A stretch of 64,000 nucleotides of DNA from JBBQXH01 sp963710975. GTDB taxonomy: Bacteria; Actinomycetota; Thermoleophilia; Gaiellales; Gaiellaceae. The notes beneath the pieces were generated by a model. That model saw only the letters and a program-made list of their open reading frames with translations. It was not told where the DNA came from and made no database searches. The stretch spans positions 248,001 to 312,000 of the forward strand of contig CAVQCG010000005.1 in the NCBI GenBank assembly GCA_963710975.1, given 5' to 3'. Positions 25,540 through 34,077 of the stretch are shown here, piece by piece (the stretch's first letter is position 1; every line of letters begins with the position of its first letter). Made by a program: the position numbers and the translations under genes.

Positions 25540-26151
25540 GTGCTGCGGCGCTTCTTCCTCCAGGAGAAGCCTGACGTGCTCGGCCTGCTCAACCGCCAGG
25601 CGAGCATCACGCACGGCGGCATGAAGGAATTCGCAGCCTGGTCGGCAAGCGGCGACGAGGCGCAGGCACACGCGGTACGCGACGCCGAACACAGCGCAGA
25701 CGCCGCTCGGATGGCCGTCCTCGAGGCCCTCTCGGCTGCGCTCATGACGCCTGTCGACCAGGAGGACCTCTACACGCTCTCGGAAAGGCTCGACGCCGTC
25801 CTCAACGCAGCGAAGGACACCGTCCGGGAGTCCGAGGTGCTCGGCGTCCCGACGGACGAGCACACTGCCGAGATGGGCGCCCTCGCGCTGGAAGCGACGG
25901 ACCACCTCGTCGCAGGGCTCGAGGCGCTCGGGCACAAGCAGGAGCATCCCGGAGAGCATGCGGATGCTGCGATCAAGGCGGCGCGGAAGATCGACCGGGC
26001 GTACCGCCATGCGATCGCCGGTCTCCCGGCCGACGCCGACGCCCGCAGGCAGATCCAGACGATCGAGGTCTACCGCGGGTACACGGCCATCGCCGAGGCC
26101 GTCGTCCACGTCGCCACCCGCACGTGGTACTCGCTGCTCAAGAGCAGCTGA
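25540..26151 (+). CDS. DUF47/PhoU-like accessory protein of PiT transporter
   Basis: 203 residues, all helical: LRRFFLQEKPDVLGLLNRQASITHGGMKEFAAWSASGDE... with DAEHSADAARMAVLEALSAALMTPVDQEDLYTLSERLDAVLNAAKD, the DUF47 metal-binding Asp/Glu pattern related to PhoU. Such proteins pair with PiT transporters and are thought to control them. The GTG start is 2 nt after the PiT stop. Compare the second DUF47 at 48007, which lies before its PiT. The gene ends at a repeat array. Confidence 0.88.
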   Translation: MLRRFFLQEKPDVLGLLNRQASITHGGMKEFAAWSASGDEAQAHAVRDAEHSADAARMAVLEALSAALMTPVDQEDLYTLSERLDAVLNAAKDTVRESEVLGVPTDEHTAEMGALALEATDHLVAGLEALGHKQEHPGEHADAAIKAARKIDRAYRHAIAGLPADADARRQIQTIEVYRGYTAIAEAVVHVATRTWYSLLKSS

Positions 26152-26153
26152 AG

Positions 26154-26440
26154 GCAAGCCGGCGAGAGCCGGCGCGCAGCGGCCGCGCGCCAGGCCGCGT
26201 AGTTGGAGACGCCGGAGGCCGGTCAGGGATACGGGCCTTCGGCCTGAACTCGTGGCGCCTCCGGCGCGGCCCTGCGCGGCCCGCTCACGCGGGAGATACG
26301 GGCCTTCGGCCCTGAACTTCGCGGCCTGGCGCCTCCGGCGCGGCCGCTGCGCGGCCCGCTCACGCGGGAGATACGGGCCTTCGGCCCTGAACTTCGCGGC
26401 CTGGCGCCTCCGGCGCGGCCGCTGCGCGGCCCGCTCACGC
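26154..26440. repeat. mosaic hairpin repeat array 3 (one inverted plus about three direct units)
   Basis: The first ~60 bp are a unit in minus orientation (GCGCAGCGGCCGC...); then about three units in plus orientation, each ATACGGGCCTTCGGCC, CTGAACTTCGCGGCC, a GCGCCTCCGGCGC hairpin and a CCCGCTCACGCGGG hairpin. It lies between convergent 3' ends (DUF47 and zinc-ribbon gene); the last unit runs to the zinc-ribbon stop codon region. Confidence 0.85.
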
Positions 26441-26617
26441 GGGCCTTGCACCCCACGCTTCGCTGCCACACATCGGGCAGCGACTCGGGGTGCGGTCCGT
26501 CGCGATCCCGTACCCGCACGTGAGGCAGAGACGATCGGGTGCCGTCGTCTCGGGTAGAGCAAGCCTTTCGCGATCGGTCTGGCCGGGAAGCGCGACGATC
26601 GCGAGAGGCTCGCTCAC
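26435..26617 (-). CDS. small zinc-ribbon protein
   Basis: 60 residues from GTG 26617. CLTCGYG at the middle and CPMCGSEAW near the end give a CxxC...CxxC knuckle pair (rubredoxin-like zinc ribbon), spaced by GIATDRTPSR. Function unknown; such proteins often serve as small nucleic-acid or electron-transfer modules. TACGGT at 26624-26629 lies 6 nt before the GTG. The C-terminal codons (ARPA) read into the edge of the repeat array. Confidence 0.65.
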   Translation of the reverse strand: MSEPLAIVALPGQTDRERLALPETTAPDRLCLTCGYGIATDRTPSRCPMCGSEAWGARPA

Positions 26618-26696
26618 GATGCCACCGTAGCCCCGGGGGGTCAGGGGTTGGGCAACGGGGCGGTGAACGCGATGTATCGGTCTTTCCACAGCCGCT

Positions 26697-26738
26697 CGAC
26701 GCCCGGCGCCGGAGGGGAGGGGAAGGCGCCGGGCGTCG
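26697..26738. other. 14-bp perfect hairpin with G-rich loop
   Basis: CGACGCCCGGCGCC pairs exactly with GGCGCCGGGCGTCG across a 14-nt loop GGAGGGGAGGGGAA. No T-run follows on either strand, so it is not a standard terminator. It stands alone in a 284-bp gap between the divergent zinc-ribbon and CYTH-CHAD genes; the rest of this gap holds nothing recognisable besides the -10 at 26887. Confidence 0.6.
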
Positions 26739-26886
26739 TCACTGCTGAATGCGGCTAGCCGCTAGCTCCCCGGGATGCGGATCGCGAGCAGCTGACCGCT
26801 CTCACCGGAACCCGAAGCGCCTCTCGTGACCAGGTGGAGAGAATCTCGTGGCCCGGGTGCGTCGGAATTCCGAGTCCTCACGACGC

Positions 26887-26892
26887 TAGAAT
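26887..26892 (+). promoter_or_regulatory. -10 hexamer TAGAAT of the CYTH-CHAD operon
   Basis: TAGAAT lies 9 nt before the GTG at 26902; no ribosome-binding sequence intervenes. Confidence 0.5.
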
Positions 26893-26901
26893 GGCCCGGC
26901 C

Positions 26902-28353
26902 GTGAGGGAGATCAAGGAGACGCTCGAGCGGGAGGTGAAGCTCGGCGCCGGGCGCGGGTTCTCGCTACCCGACCTCCCGGGAGAGTCGCTCGAGCCGCGC
27001 GTGTTCACTTCGACCTACTTCGATACGCAGGACTACCGTCTGGCCCGCCAGGGCGTTACCTTGCGGCGCCGGGTCGAGAAGAGCCGCGGGCTCTGGCAGC
27101 TCAAGCTCCCGCGGGGCGCCGCGCGGCTCGAGCTCGAGTCGCGCGGCGGGCCGTCCGGCCCGCCCCCGGAGATGCTGCGTCTCCTCACCGCCTACCTGCG
27201 TGGCGGCGAACTCGGCCCCGTCGCGAAGCTCAGAACGCGCCGGTTCGGAGTCCGGGTCACGAACAACGGCGACGGCACGCCCGTAGCCGACGTGACGCTC
27301 GACCTCGTCGCGGTCGTGACCGGCCGACGCATCGCACGGTCCTTCCGCGAGATCGAGGCCGAGCTCGTCAACGGCGGCGAGAAAGCGCTGCGGCGGATCG
27401 AACGACGTCTCAGAGAGGCCGGCGCGCACGACTCGGACAATCGGCCGAAGCTGTTCCAGGCACTCGATCTCCAACCTCCGTCGCGCGGCGAGCCACCGGC
27501 ACCGGATGCTCCCGCCTCCGAGCACCTCACGGCGATGCTCCAGAAGCAGTACCGGGAGATCCTCGCGCACGACCCCGGCACCCGCCTCGGCACAGATCCC
27601 GAGGAGCTCCACCAGATGCGTGTCGCGACGCGCCGCTTCCGGGCGTTTCTCCGTGCGGCGCGCTCGATGCTCGACCCGGAGTGGGCAGGGCCACTCCGCG
27701 AAGAGCTCGCCTGGCTCGGCGGCGCCCTCGGCCCCGTCCGCGACCTCGACGTCCTCATCGAGCACCTCCGTGATGACGCCTCGGGGCTCGAGGCTCGCGA
27801 GCAGCGGGCGCTCAGGCGCCTGTTCGCGCTCCTCGAAGCCGAGCGCGAACGCGATCGCGAGCTGCTCGTCGAAGCCCTCGAGAGCGAGCGCTATCTCGCG
27901 CTGCTCGACAGGCTCGAGACCGGCGTTCAGGCGCCGCCGATCGTCGACGAATCGATTCGTGTCGAAGACATCGCCGCGGGCGAGTTCCGGCGGCTGCGCA
28001 AGGCCGTGAGCCGGCTGAGCGACGATCCGGCCGATGCCGAGCTTCATGCGCTGCGAATCCGCGGCAAGCGTGCCCGCTATGCGGCCGAGCTGGCCGAGAA
28101 TGCGGTCGGTAGGCGGGCAACGCACTTCATCGAGGCTGCGAAAGCATTCCAGGACGTACTCGGCGACCACCAGGATGGAGTCGTGGCGGAGGAGACGATC
28201 CGGGGCCTCTTGAAGCGGGCCGGTGGCCCGACCCTGGCCTTCGCGGCCGGGAGGCTCGTCGAGCGCGAGGAACGGCGGCGGGAGGCCGCGCGAGCCGCGT
28301 TTCCGGAGGCATGGAAGCGCCTGCGGAAGCGGGGACGCAAGGCCTGGTCGTGA
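26902..28353 (+). CDS. CYTH-CHAD domain protein (polyphosphate-related)
   Basis: 483 residues. CYTH domain at ~1-200, starting with the EXEXK motif E9-R-E11-V-K13 and holding FTSTYFDTQDYRLARQGVTLRRR, typical of triphosphate tunnel enzymes. CHAD domain at ~215-480, with HQMRVATRRFRAFLRAARSML and LHALRIRGKRARYAAEL, the basic helices that bind polyphosphate. Family members hydrolyse triphosphate or bind polyP granules. It overlaps the Nudix gene (GTGA) and lies in the same block as ppx and ppk, which supports a polyP role. Confidence 0.92.
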   Translation: MREIKETLEREVKLGAGRGFSLPDLPGESLEPRVFTSTYFDTQDYRLARQGVTLRRRVEKSRGLWQLKLPRGAARLELESRGGPSGPPPEMLRLLTAYLRGGELGPVAKLRTRRFGVRVTNNGDGTPVADVTLDLVAVVTGRRIARSFREIEAELVNGGEKALRRIERRLREAGAHDSDNRPKLFQALDLQPPSRGEPPAPDAPASEHLTAMLQKQYREILAHDPGTRLGTDPEELHQMRVATRRFRAFLRAARSMLDPEWAGPLREELAWLGGALGPVRDLDVLIEHLRDDASGLEAREQRALRRLFALLEAERERDRELLVEALESERYLALLDRLETGVQAPPIVDESIRVEDIAAGEFRRLRKAVSRLSDDPADAELHALRIRGKRARYAAELAENAVGRRATHFIEAAKAFQDVLGDHQDGVVAEETIRGLLKRAGGPTLAFAAGRLVEREERRREAARAAFPEAWKRLRKRGRKAWS

Positions 28354-28754
28354 GCACGAAGGTCGTTCGGGCGGCCGGCGGGATCGTGACGCGACTCGAT
28401 GGCAACGGAGCGGTGGAGGTCTTGCTCGTCCACCGCCCTGCCTACGACGATTGGGCGTTCCCGAAAGGGAAAGCCGAGAAGGACGAGACCGACGAGGCCT
28501 GTGCGCTACGTGAGGTCGAGGAAGAAACCGGTCTGCGCTGTACACTCGGCGACCCGGTGGCAGACACGAGCTACATCGACAACCGGGGCAGACCGAAGGT
28601 CGTACGCTATTTCGCCATGCAGCCGATCGACGGAGCATTCAACCCGCACGCCGAGATCGACGACGCGCGCTGGCTCCCCCTCGAGGTAGCGGCCTCCGAG
28701 CTCACCTACGAGCACGACCGCAAGGTACTCGAGACGTTCGCGGCGAACGTTTGA
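28350..28754 (+). CDS. Nudix hydrolase (MutT/Ap4A type)
   Basis: 134 residues from GTG 28350, overlapping the CHAD stop. Nudix box GKAEKDETDEACALREVEEETGL fits Gx5Ex7REUXEExGU in full. AAGGIVTR and YDDWAFPKGKAE are typical of MutT1-like and Ap4A hydrolases. Together with the next gene, which it overlaps, it equals the two domains of mycobacterial MutT1 (Nudix + histidine phosphatase) encoded separately. Likely cleaves oxidised nucleotides or dinucleoside polyphosphates. Confidence 0.92.
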   Translation: MSTKVVRAAGGIVTRLDGNGAVEVLLVHRPAYDDWAFPKGKAEKDETDEACALREVEEETGLRCTLGDPVADTSYIDNRGRPKVVRYFAMQPIDGAFNPHAEIDDARWLPLEVAASELTYEHDRKVLETFAANV

Positions 28755-28756
28755 GC

Positions 28757-29188
28757 ATGGCGATCCTGCTCGTTCGACATGCCACGGCGGGGAGCCGGCA
28801 GCGGTGGAAAGGCGAAGACCAGCTACGCCCGCTCGACAAGCGTGGCCGCCGTCAGGCCAGCGAGCTCGTCAAGCTCCTCGGCAGCTACCCGATCGGCCGG
28901 ATCTTGACGAGCCCCTACACGCGCTGCATCGAAAGCGTCGCCCCGCTCGGGGAAGCACTCGGGATCGAGCTCGAGATACGGAACGAATTGACAGAGGGTG
29001 CTGCCGTCGGCGCCACCCTCGAGCTGCTGCAGGAAACAGCCGGCGAGACGCCGGTCGTGTGCACGCATGGGGACGTCATCCTCGGTCTCATCGGCGAAGG
29101 CCGCGAGACGAGGAAGGGCTCGACCTGGATCCTCGAGGCGGACGGTGAGCGGTTCGCGCCCGCGGTGTACCTGGCGCCGCCGGCCTGA
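28757..29188 (+). CDS. SixA-like histidine phosphatase
   Basis: 143 residues from ATG 28757 (a TTG at 28751 overlaps the Nudix stop and is also possible). RHG motif ILLVRHATAGSR at the N-terminus supplies the phospho-accepting His; a second His lies in VVCTHGDVILGLIG. Short members of this family (SixA type) remove phosphate from proteins or small molecules; in MutT1 the same domain acts on nucleotides after the Nudix domain. Context favours the nucleotide role. Ends at a repeat array. Confidence 0.88.
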   Translation: MAILLVRHATAGSRQRWKGEDQLRPLDKRGRRQASELVKLLGSYPIGRILTSPYTRCIESVAPLGEALGIELEIRNELTEGAAVGATLELLQETAGETPVVCTHGDVILGLIGEGRETRKGSTWILEADGERFAPAVYLAPPA

Positions 29189-29456
29189 GGCGGAGGCTTC
29201 GCCGACGCCTCCTTCACTCCGCGGAGGACACGGGCCTTCGGCCCTGAACTTCGCGGCCTGACGCCTCCGGCGCGGCCACTGCGCGCCGGCACCGCCGGCT
29301 TGCGATACGGGCCTTCGGCCCTGAACTACGCGGCCTGACGCCTCCGGCGCGGCCACTGCGCGCCGGCACCGCCGGCTTGCGATACGGGCCTTCGGCCCTG
29401 AACTGCGCGGCCCGGCGCCTCCCGCGCGGCCGCTGCGCGCCGGCTCCGCCGGCTTG
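29189..29456 (+). repeat. mosaic hairpin repeat array 4 (three units)
   Basis: Three plus-oriented units with linkers ATACGGGCCTTCGGCCCT, GAACT(T/A)CGCGGCCTGACG or CCCGGCG, and closing hairpins GCCGGCACCGCCGGC or GCCGGCTCCGCCGGC followed by TTGC. It fills the gap between the convergent SixA-like and SIS genes and touches the SIS stop codon. Confidence 0.85.
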
Positions 29457-30500
29457 CTACGGAACGACCGTCACCTTCGACAGCCCGGTCGGGCTGTCGG
29501 GATCGAGGCCGCGCGCGAGCGCGAGCGCCCACGCGAAGAGCTGCCCGGGAACCACTGAGAGGATCGGCGCGAGGATCCCGCGTGGTGCGGGCGGCGTCGG
29601 AATCCTGATTCCGGCGCCCACAACCCGATCGCACGCGTCGCCGCTCGCGATCAAGGGCGCGCCGGCTCGGCGCGCCCGGGCAGCCGCCTCGAGCGCTGAC
29701 GGGAGGCACGGATCGTCGCTCGCGACCACCCAGACCGGCGAGTGCGGCCCGAGGCCCGCGACCGGCCCGTGCGCAAGGTCGGTGCTCGTCAACGGCTCAG
29801 CGAGGAGCCCGCAGGTTTCGCTCAGCTTCAGCGCGATCTCTCGCGCAGTCGCAAACTCGACCCCGCGGCCGATCACGACGAGTTGCCCGGCCGCCTGGAC
29901 CAGCGCAGCGGTCCCGGCAACCTCCTGCTCGAGGGCGGGGATCGCAGCCGTCATCAGCTCGGCGCACCGAACGACATCCCTGGCGATCCCTTCGACGTCC
30001 CCGCCGATCGCGCCGGCAAGCAGGGCAAGAGCAGCGAGACTCGTCGTGTACGTCTTCGTCGCCGCGATTGCCTCTTCCCGCCCGGCGTGAAGCGGCACGA
30101 CCACGTCGGCGGCGGCCGCGATCGGCGAGTCAGCTTCGTTCGTGAGCGCGACTGTCAGGAGCGCCTTCCCCCGGGCCGCCTCGACGTACTCGACAACGTC
30201 GGGTGTCCGGCCTGACTGGGAGATCGCAACGACGATCGAATCTCGGAGATCAGGCGCGGTCTCGTAGTACGTCAGCAGGGAGATCGACTCACGGAACGCA
30301 GTGAGACCGGCGAGGAGGGAGAACGCGTACACGCCATAGGCAGCCGCATTGTCCGACGACCCGTGCGCCACCAGCCTGACGAGCCGTGCCTGACCCGCCC
30401 GCCGCGCGATCTCTCCGATCGCGGTTGCCTGGCCGGCAACCCGCTCGAGCGCAGCAGGCTGCTCCTTCACCTCGGCCAGGAACCGGTTGCCCGCGGTCAC
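29457..30500 (-). CDS. SIS-domain sugar isomerase (GlmS/AgaS-like)
   Basis: 347 residues from GTG 30500. Two SIS domains: the first with LVAHGSSDNAAAYGVYAF and VAISQSGRTPDVVEYVEAA; the second with LVVIGRGVEFATAREIALKLSETCGLLAEPLTSTDLAHGPVA. This equals the isomerase half of glucosamine-6-phosphate synthase without the glutaminase domain, so it probably deaminates or isomerises an amino sugar phosphate (GlmS-like or AgaS/NagB-II). TAGCTT at 30508-30513 lies 7 nt before the GTG; upstream in-frame starts would overlap it. Confidence 0.88.
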   Translation of the reverse strand: MTAGNRFLAEVKEQPAALERVAGQATAIGEIARRAGQARLVRLVAHGSSDNAAAYGVYAFSLLAGLTAFRESISLLTYYETAPDLRDSIVVAISQSGRTPDVVEYVEAARGKALLTVALTNEADSPIAAAADVVVPLHAGREEAIAATKTYTTSLAALALLAGAIGGDVEGIARDVVRCAELMTAAIPALEQEVAGTAALVQAAGQLVVIGRGVEFATAREIALKLSETCGLLAEPLTSTDLAHGPVAGLGPHSPVWVVASDDPCLPSALEAAARARRAGAPLIASGDACDRVVGAGIRIPTPPAPRGILAPILSVVPGQLFAWALALARGLDPDSPTGLSKVTVVP

Positions 30501-30540
30501 GCCGGGAAAGCTACCCGGTGGGCTTGGCGAGGGCCCCACG

Positions 30541-30992
30541 ATACGCCGGCTTCGCCGGCTCGACTACGCGGCCTGGCGGGCTCCGCCCGCGGCCGCTGCG
30601 CGCCGGCCTGCCGGCCGGCTTGCTCCGCGGGGAATACGGGCCTTCGCCGGCTGAACTTCGCGGCCTGGCGGGCTCCGCCCGCGGCCGCTGCGCGCCGGCC
30701 TGCCGGCCGGCTTGCTCCGCAGGGGATACGGGCCTTCGGCCCTGGACTTCGCGGCCTGGCGGGCTGCCGCCCGCGGCCGCTGCGCGCCGGCCTGCCGGCC
30801 GGCTTGCTCCGCAGGGAATACGGGCCTTCGGCCCTGAACTACGCGGCCTGGCGCCTCCGGCGCGGCCGCTGCGCGCCGGCCTGCCGGCCGGCTTGCTCCG
30901 CGGGAATACGGGCCTTCGGCCGGCTCGAACTACGCGGCCTGGCGGGCTCCGCCCGCGGCCGCTGCGCGCCGGCCTGCCGGCCGGCTTGCTCC
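30541..30992 (+). repeat. mosaic hairpin repeat array 5 (five ~90-bp units)
   Basis: Five plus-oriented units begin near 30541, 30631, 30724, 30817 and 30903. Linkers (ATAC, GAACT, CGCGGCCTGG, GCGGCCGCTGCGC, CTTGCTCCGC) stay fixed while the inner hairpin changes: CGGGC-TCC-GCCCG in units 1, 2 and 5, CGGGC-TGCC-GCCCG in unit 3, CGCC-TCC-GGCG in unit 4. The upstream hairpin also varies. It occupies the whole 490-bp gap between the SIS promoter region and the ppx stop. Confidence 0.88.
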
Positions 30993-31874
30993 CTACGCCG
31001 CGGCCTCGCGGGTCAGGAGCGCGTACGCGGCGCCCTCGCGGAGCCCGCCGCGCGCGACCTCGAGCGGCACGCCGAGCCTCTTCTGGGTCTCCGCCAGGAT
31101 CAGCGCTCCGCCGAGCAGGGTCTGCGCGCGGATCGGATCCAGGCCCGCCTCCCGCGCGATCTGGCTCGACGTCCGCTTCGAAATCGTCTTCACGACCGAG
31201 GCGAGCTCGCGTTCGCCGAGCGTCCTCGAGCCTGCAAGCTTGCGCAGCGAGCGCGCGCTTCCACCGGTGGCCATCGCACCGTCCACGACAGGAGCCTCCA
31301 GCGAGTCGAAGTGCTCGGAGATCTCCGCCCGGGCTGCGGCAACGGCTCGCTTGCCCGGTGGGTCGCCGCCGAGGAAACGGCGTGCAACGCGAAGCGAGCC
31401 GATGTCGAGCGAGCAACAGAACTCGACCGCGGCGCGCGTTCCGACGACGACCTCGGTCGACCCGCCACCGACGTCACAGACTGCGACGCGCGCGGGGACG
31501 AGCCGCGTCTGGGCAAGCGCGCCCTCGTAGGCCAGCCGCCCCTCCTCGTCGGCGGAGAGAACGCGTGCAGGCACTCCGGTCGCTCGACGAAGCACCGTGA
31601 GGAGCTCGTCGGCGTTCTCGCTCTGACGCCCGGGGGCGGTGACGATCACGTCGATCGCGACTGAGCGCAGCCCACGGGCCTTCCGGGCGTAGCCGCGCGC
31701 CTTCTCCGCTGTCTCTGCGAGCTTCAGATCGGACAGGCGGCCGAAACGCTCGATCTCGTCGCCGAGGGCGAGCAGAGCACGCTCCTCGTGGACCGGCTCC
31801 ACCGAGCCCCTTCCGAGGCCTGCGACGAGGAGCCTGGCCGTGTTCGAGCCGATGTCGATGACGGCAGCAAGCAT
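30993..31874 (-). CDS. ppx: Ppx/GppA-family exopolyphosphatase
   Basis: 293 residues, the short form with only the two actin-like lobes. Phosphate-1 loop AVIDIGSNTARLLVA; phosphate-2 VAVCDVGGGSTEVVVGT; later MATGGSARSLRKLAG. Hydrolyses polyphosphate ends or pppGpp. The ATG has a good GGGGAGAG site, unlike most first genes here, as expected for an internal operon gene 60 nt after ppk. Last codons (REAAA) border the repeat array. Confidence 0.92.
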   Translation of the reverse strand: MLAAVIDIGSNTARLLVAGLGRGSVEPVHEERALLALGDEIERFGRLSDLKLAETAEKARGYARKARGLRSVAIDVIVTAPGRQSENADELLTVLRRATGVPARVLSADEEGRLAYEGALAQTRLVPARVAVCDVGGGSTEVVVGTRAAVEFCCSLDIGSLRVARRFLGGDPPGKRAVAAARAEISEHFDSLEAPVVDGAMATGGSARSLRKLAGSRTLGERELASVVKTISKRTSSQIAREAGLDPIRAQTLLGGALILAETQKRLGVPLEVARGGLREGAAYALLTREAAA

Positions 31875-31934
31875 CTCTCCCCAAGTCTGCGCACCAGGAA
31901 CTCGACCCGGGGCGACAGCTTGGAGAACGTCCGG

Positions 31935-34040
31935 TTACAGGCTGGTGTCAGCCCGTCGCCGCACGCCGTTGCGCCGACGGCCGCGCAGCGCACGCCGCAT
32001 CAGGTCGGGCTGTGTCGCGCGAACCCGGTTGCCCTTGGCTGGGCTCAGCTTCTCCCAGGTACCGTCAGCGCCGAGCGCCCAGGCGCTCGCGTTGTCGCCG
32101 AGGACGACATCGAGCACGCCACGGAGATCCTGCTGGATCTTTGGATCCTGAACCGGCACGACGACCTCGATCCTGTGGTCGAGGTTGCGCGGCATCATGT
32201 CGGCGCTCCCCATGAAGAAGAGGCTCGACTCCTCGGTCTCGAAGTTGTAGAGGCGGCTGTGCTCCAGGAAGCGCCCGAGGATGCTACGAACGCGAATGTT
32301 CTCGCTCAGCCCCTCGACGCCGGGACGCAAGGCACAGATCCCGCGGACGATGATGTCCACCTGCGCGCCCTCCTGCGATACGGCGTAGAGCTCTTCGATG
32401 ATCGCCTCGTCGGTGAGCGAGTTCATCTTGAACCGGATGTGAGCACGCTTGCCGGCCGCTGCGGCGGAACCGACGCTCCGGATCTCCTCGATGAGGCGGC
32501 TACGGAGGTTGAACGGAGCAACGAGGATCTTGCGGAACCGCTGCGGGCGCGCGAATCCGGTCAGGTAGTTGAAGAGGTCGGCGACGTCCGCGGCGATGTC
32601 CTCGTCCGCGGTGAACAGGCCAAAGTCCTCGTACAGGCGTGCGGTCTTCGCGTGATAGTTGCCCGTCCCGATGTGCACGTACCGCCGCAGGACGTCGCCC
32701 TCGTGCCGGATCACGAGCGTCGTCTTCGCATGGATCTTGAGGTTGGGGAACCCGTAGACGACATGCACGCCCGCCTGCTCGAGGGCCCGTGACCACTCGA
32801 TGTTCTTCCGCTCGTCGAAGCGAGCCTTGAGCTCGACGAGGCAGACCGCCTGCTTCCCGTCCTCCGCCGCCTCGATCAAAGCCGGAACGACCGGCGAGTC
32901 GTCGCTCGTGCGGTACACCGTGGTGCGCATCCCGATCACGTACGGATCCTTCGCAGCCGTGCGGACGAACGACTCGACGCTCGTCGCGAAGGAGTCGTAC
33001 GGCAAGTGAATCAGGATGTCGCCCTTGCGGATCTCCGAGAAGAAGTCTCGGCGGCCGTTCGTCGCCGCGAGCCGCGATTGCGTGACGGGGACCCACGGCT
33101 CGTCACGGAGATCCGGCCGGTCGATCCCGCCCACCTGCATCAGGTCGGCGAGATCGAGCATCCCGCGGATCGGATACACCTGCTCCGAGACGACGTCGAG
33201 ACCCTCCTCGAGGCGATCGAGCATCGCCCGCGACATCTGCTGTGAGATCTCGAGCCTGACGACGTCGCCGAAGCGGCGCCGGCGCACCTCGAGCTCGACC
33301 GCCTCGAGGAGATCGTCCGCCTCGTCGGAGAGCTCGAAGTCAGCGTCGCGCGTGACCCGGAAGACCGCCCGCTCGCCGATCTCCATCCCGGGGAAGAGCC
33401 AGGGCAGGAAATGCCCGATCACTTCCTCGACCGGGAGCAGAAGCCCTCGTTCGCCGAGCTGAACGAAGCGTGGCAGAGTCTCGGGAACCTTCACGCGCGC
33501 AAACCGCTCCTCGCCGGATTCCGGGTCGCGAACGAACAGCGCGAGGGAGAGCGACAGGCCGGAGATGTACGGGAACGGCTGGCCGGGGCCCACGGCGAGC
33601 GGTGTCAGCACGGGGTAGAGCTCGCGATCGAAGAGGGCGGCAAGCTCCGCGAGCTCGTCGTCGGTGCAGTCGGAGCATGCCCCCAGGAGGATTCCCTCAG
33701 CGGCAAGCGCAGGCCGAAGCTCTTTCGCCAGTAGCTGCGACTGGCGCTGCGTCAGCTCCAGTGCCCGCTCGCGTATCCGGGCGAGCACGTCTCTGGGCGT
33801 TAGACCGTCGACCGAGCGAACCATGAGGCTCGCGCTGTCCTGGCGCATGAGGCCGGCAACGCGCACCATGAAGAACTCGTCGAGGTTCGACGAGAAGATC
33901 GAGCAGAACTTCACGCGCTCGAGAAGGGGAACCCCAGGGTCCTCGGCGAGCTCGAGCACGCGCGCGTTGAAATCGAGCCACGACAGCTCGCGGTTGAGCA
34001 GCCGCTCCGAGGGTCGCGTTCGCTGTTCGAGCTCGGCCAT
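31935..34040 (-). CDS. ppk: polyphosphate kinase 1
   Basis: 701 residues from ATG 34040. N domain LLNRELSWLDFNARVLELA; head domain; two PLD-like catalytic domains with FPNLKIHAKTTLVIRHEG (His that becomes phosphorylated) and LEHSRLYNFE. Binding residues RFDERKNIEWSRALEQAGVHVVYG are in place. Makes polyphosphate from ATP, reversibly, at the membrane. TAGAAT at 34051-34056 lies 10 nt before this ATG; an ATG at 34052 overlaps the hexamer and was rejected. Operon ppk-ppx. Confidence 0.96.
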   Translation of the reverse strand: MAELEQRTRPSERLLNRELSWLDFNARVLELAEDPGVPLLERVKFCSIFSSNLDEFFMVRVAGLMRQDSASLMVRSVDGLTPRDVLARIRERALELTQRQSQLLAKELRPALAAEGILLGACSDCTDDELAELAALFDRELYPVLTPLAVGPGQPFPYISGLSLSLALFVRDPESGEERFARVKVPETLPRFVQLGERGLLLPVEEVIGHFLPWLFPGMEIGERAVFRVTRDADFELSDEADDLLEAVELEVRRRRFGDVVRLEISQQMSRAMLDRLEEGLDVVSEQVYPIRGMLDLADLMQVGGIDRPDLRDEPWVPVTQSRLAATNGRRDFFSEIRKGDILIHLPYDSFATSVESFVRTAAKDPYVIGMRTTVYRTSDDSPVVPALIEAAEDGKQAVCLVELKARFDERKNIEWSRALEQAGVHVVYGFPNLKIHAKTTLVIRHEGDVLRRYVHIGTGNYHAKTARLYEDFGLFTADEDIAADVADLFNYLTGFARPQRFRKILVAPFNLRSRLIEEIRSVGSAAAAGKRAHIRFKMNSLTDEAIIEELYAVSQEGAQVDIIVRGICALRPGVEGLSENIRVRSILGRFLEHSRLYNFETEESSLFFMGSADMMPRNLDHRIEVVVPVQDPKIQQDLRGVLDVVLGDNASAWALGADGTWEKLSPAKGNRVRATQPDLMRRALRGRRRNGVRRRADTSL

Positions 34041-34050
34041 GCGAGCTCTC

Positions 34051-34056
34051 ATTCTA
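34051..34056 (-). promoter_or_regulatory. -10 hexamer TAGAAT of ppk
   Basis: TAGAAT lies 10 nt before the ppk ATG at 34040, with no Shine-Dalgarno sequence. No PHO box was found upstream. Confidence 0.45.
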
Positions 34057-34077
34057 CGACTGCCGGGCGCAGCCGTC

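Noticed and set aside
26152..26901. tRNA or small stable RNA genes in the gap
   Set aside because: No acceptor/T-arm pattern was seen by eye; only repeat units, a zinc-ribbon gene and one hairpin. A covariance search was not possible here.
30541..30992. CRISPR array
   Set aside because: Units are ~90 bp and adjoin; no unique spacers separate constant repeats, and no cas genes are near.
30363..31664. Long open frames across array 5 and opposite ppx (over 400 codons)
   Set aside because: High G+C makes stop codons rare; the translations are Arg/Pro/Ala/Gly-rich, follow the repeat period, and oppose the well-supported ppx and SIS genes.
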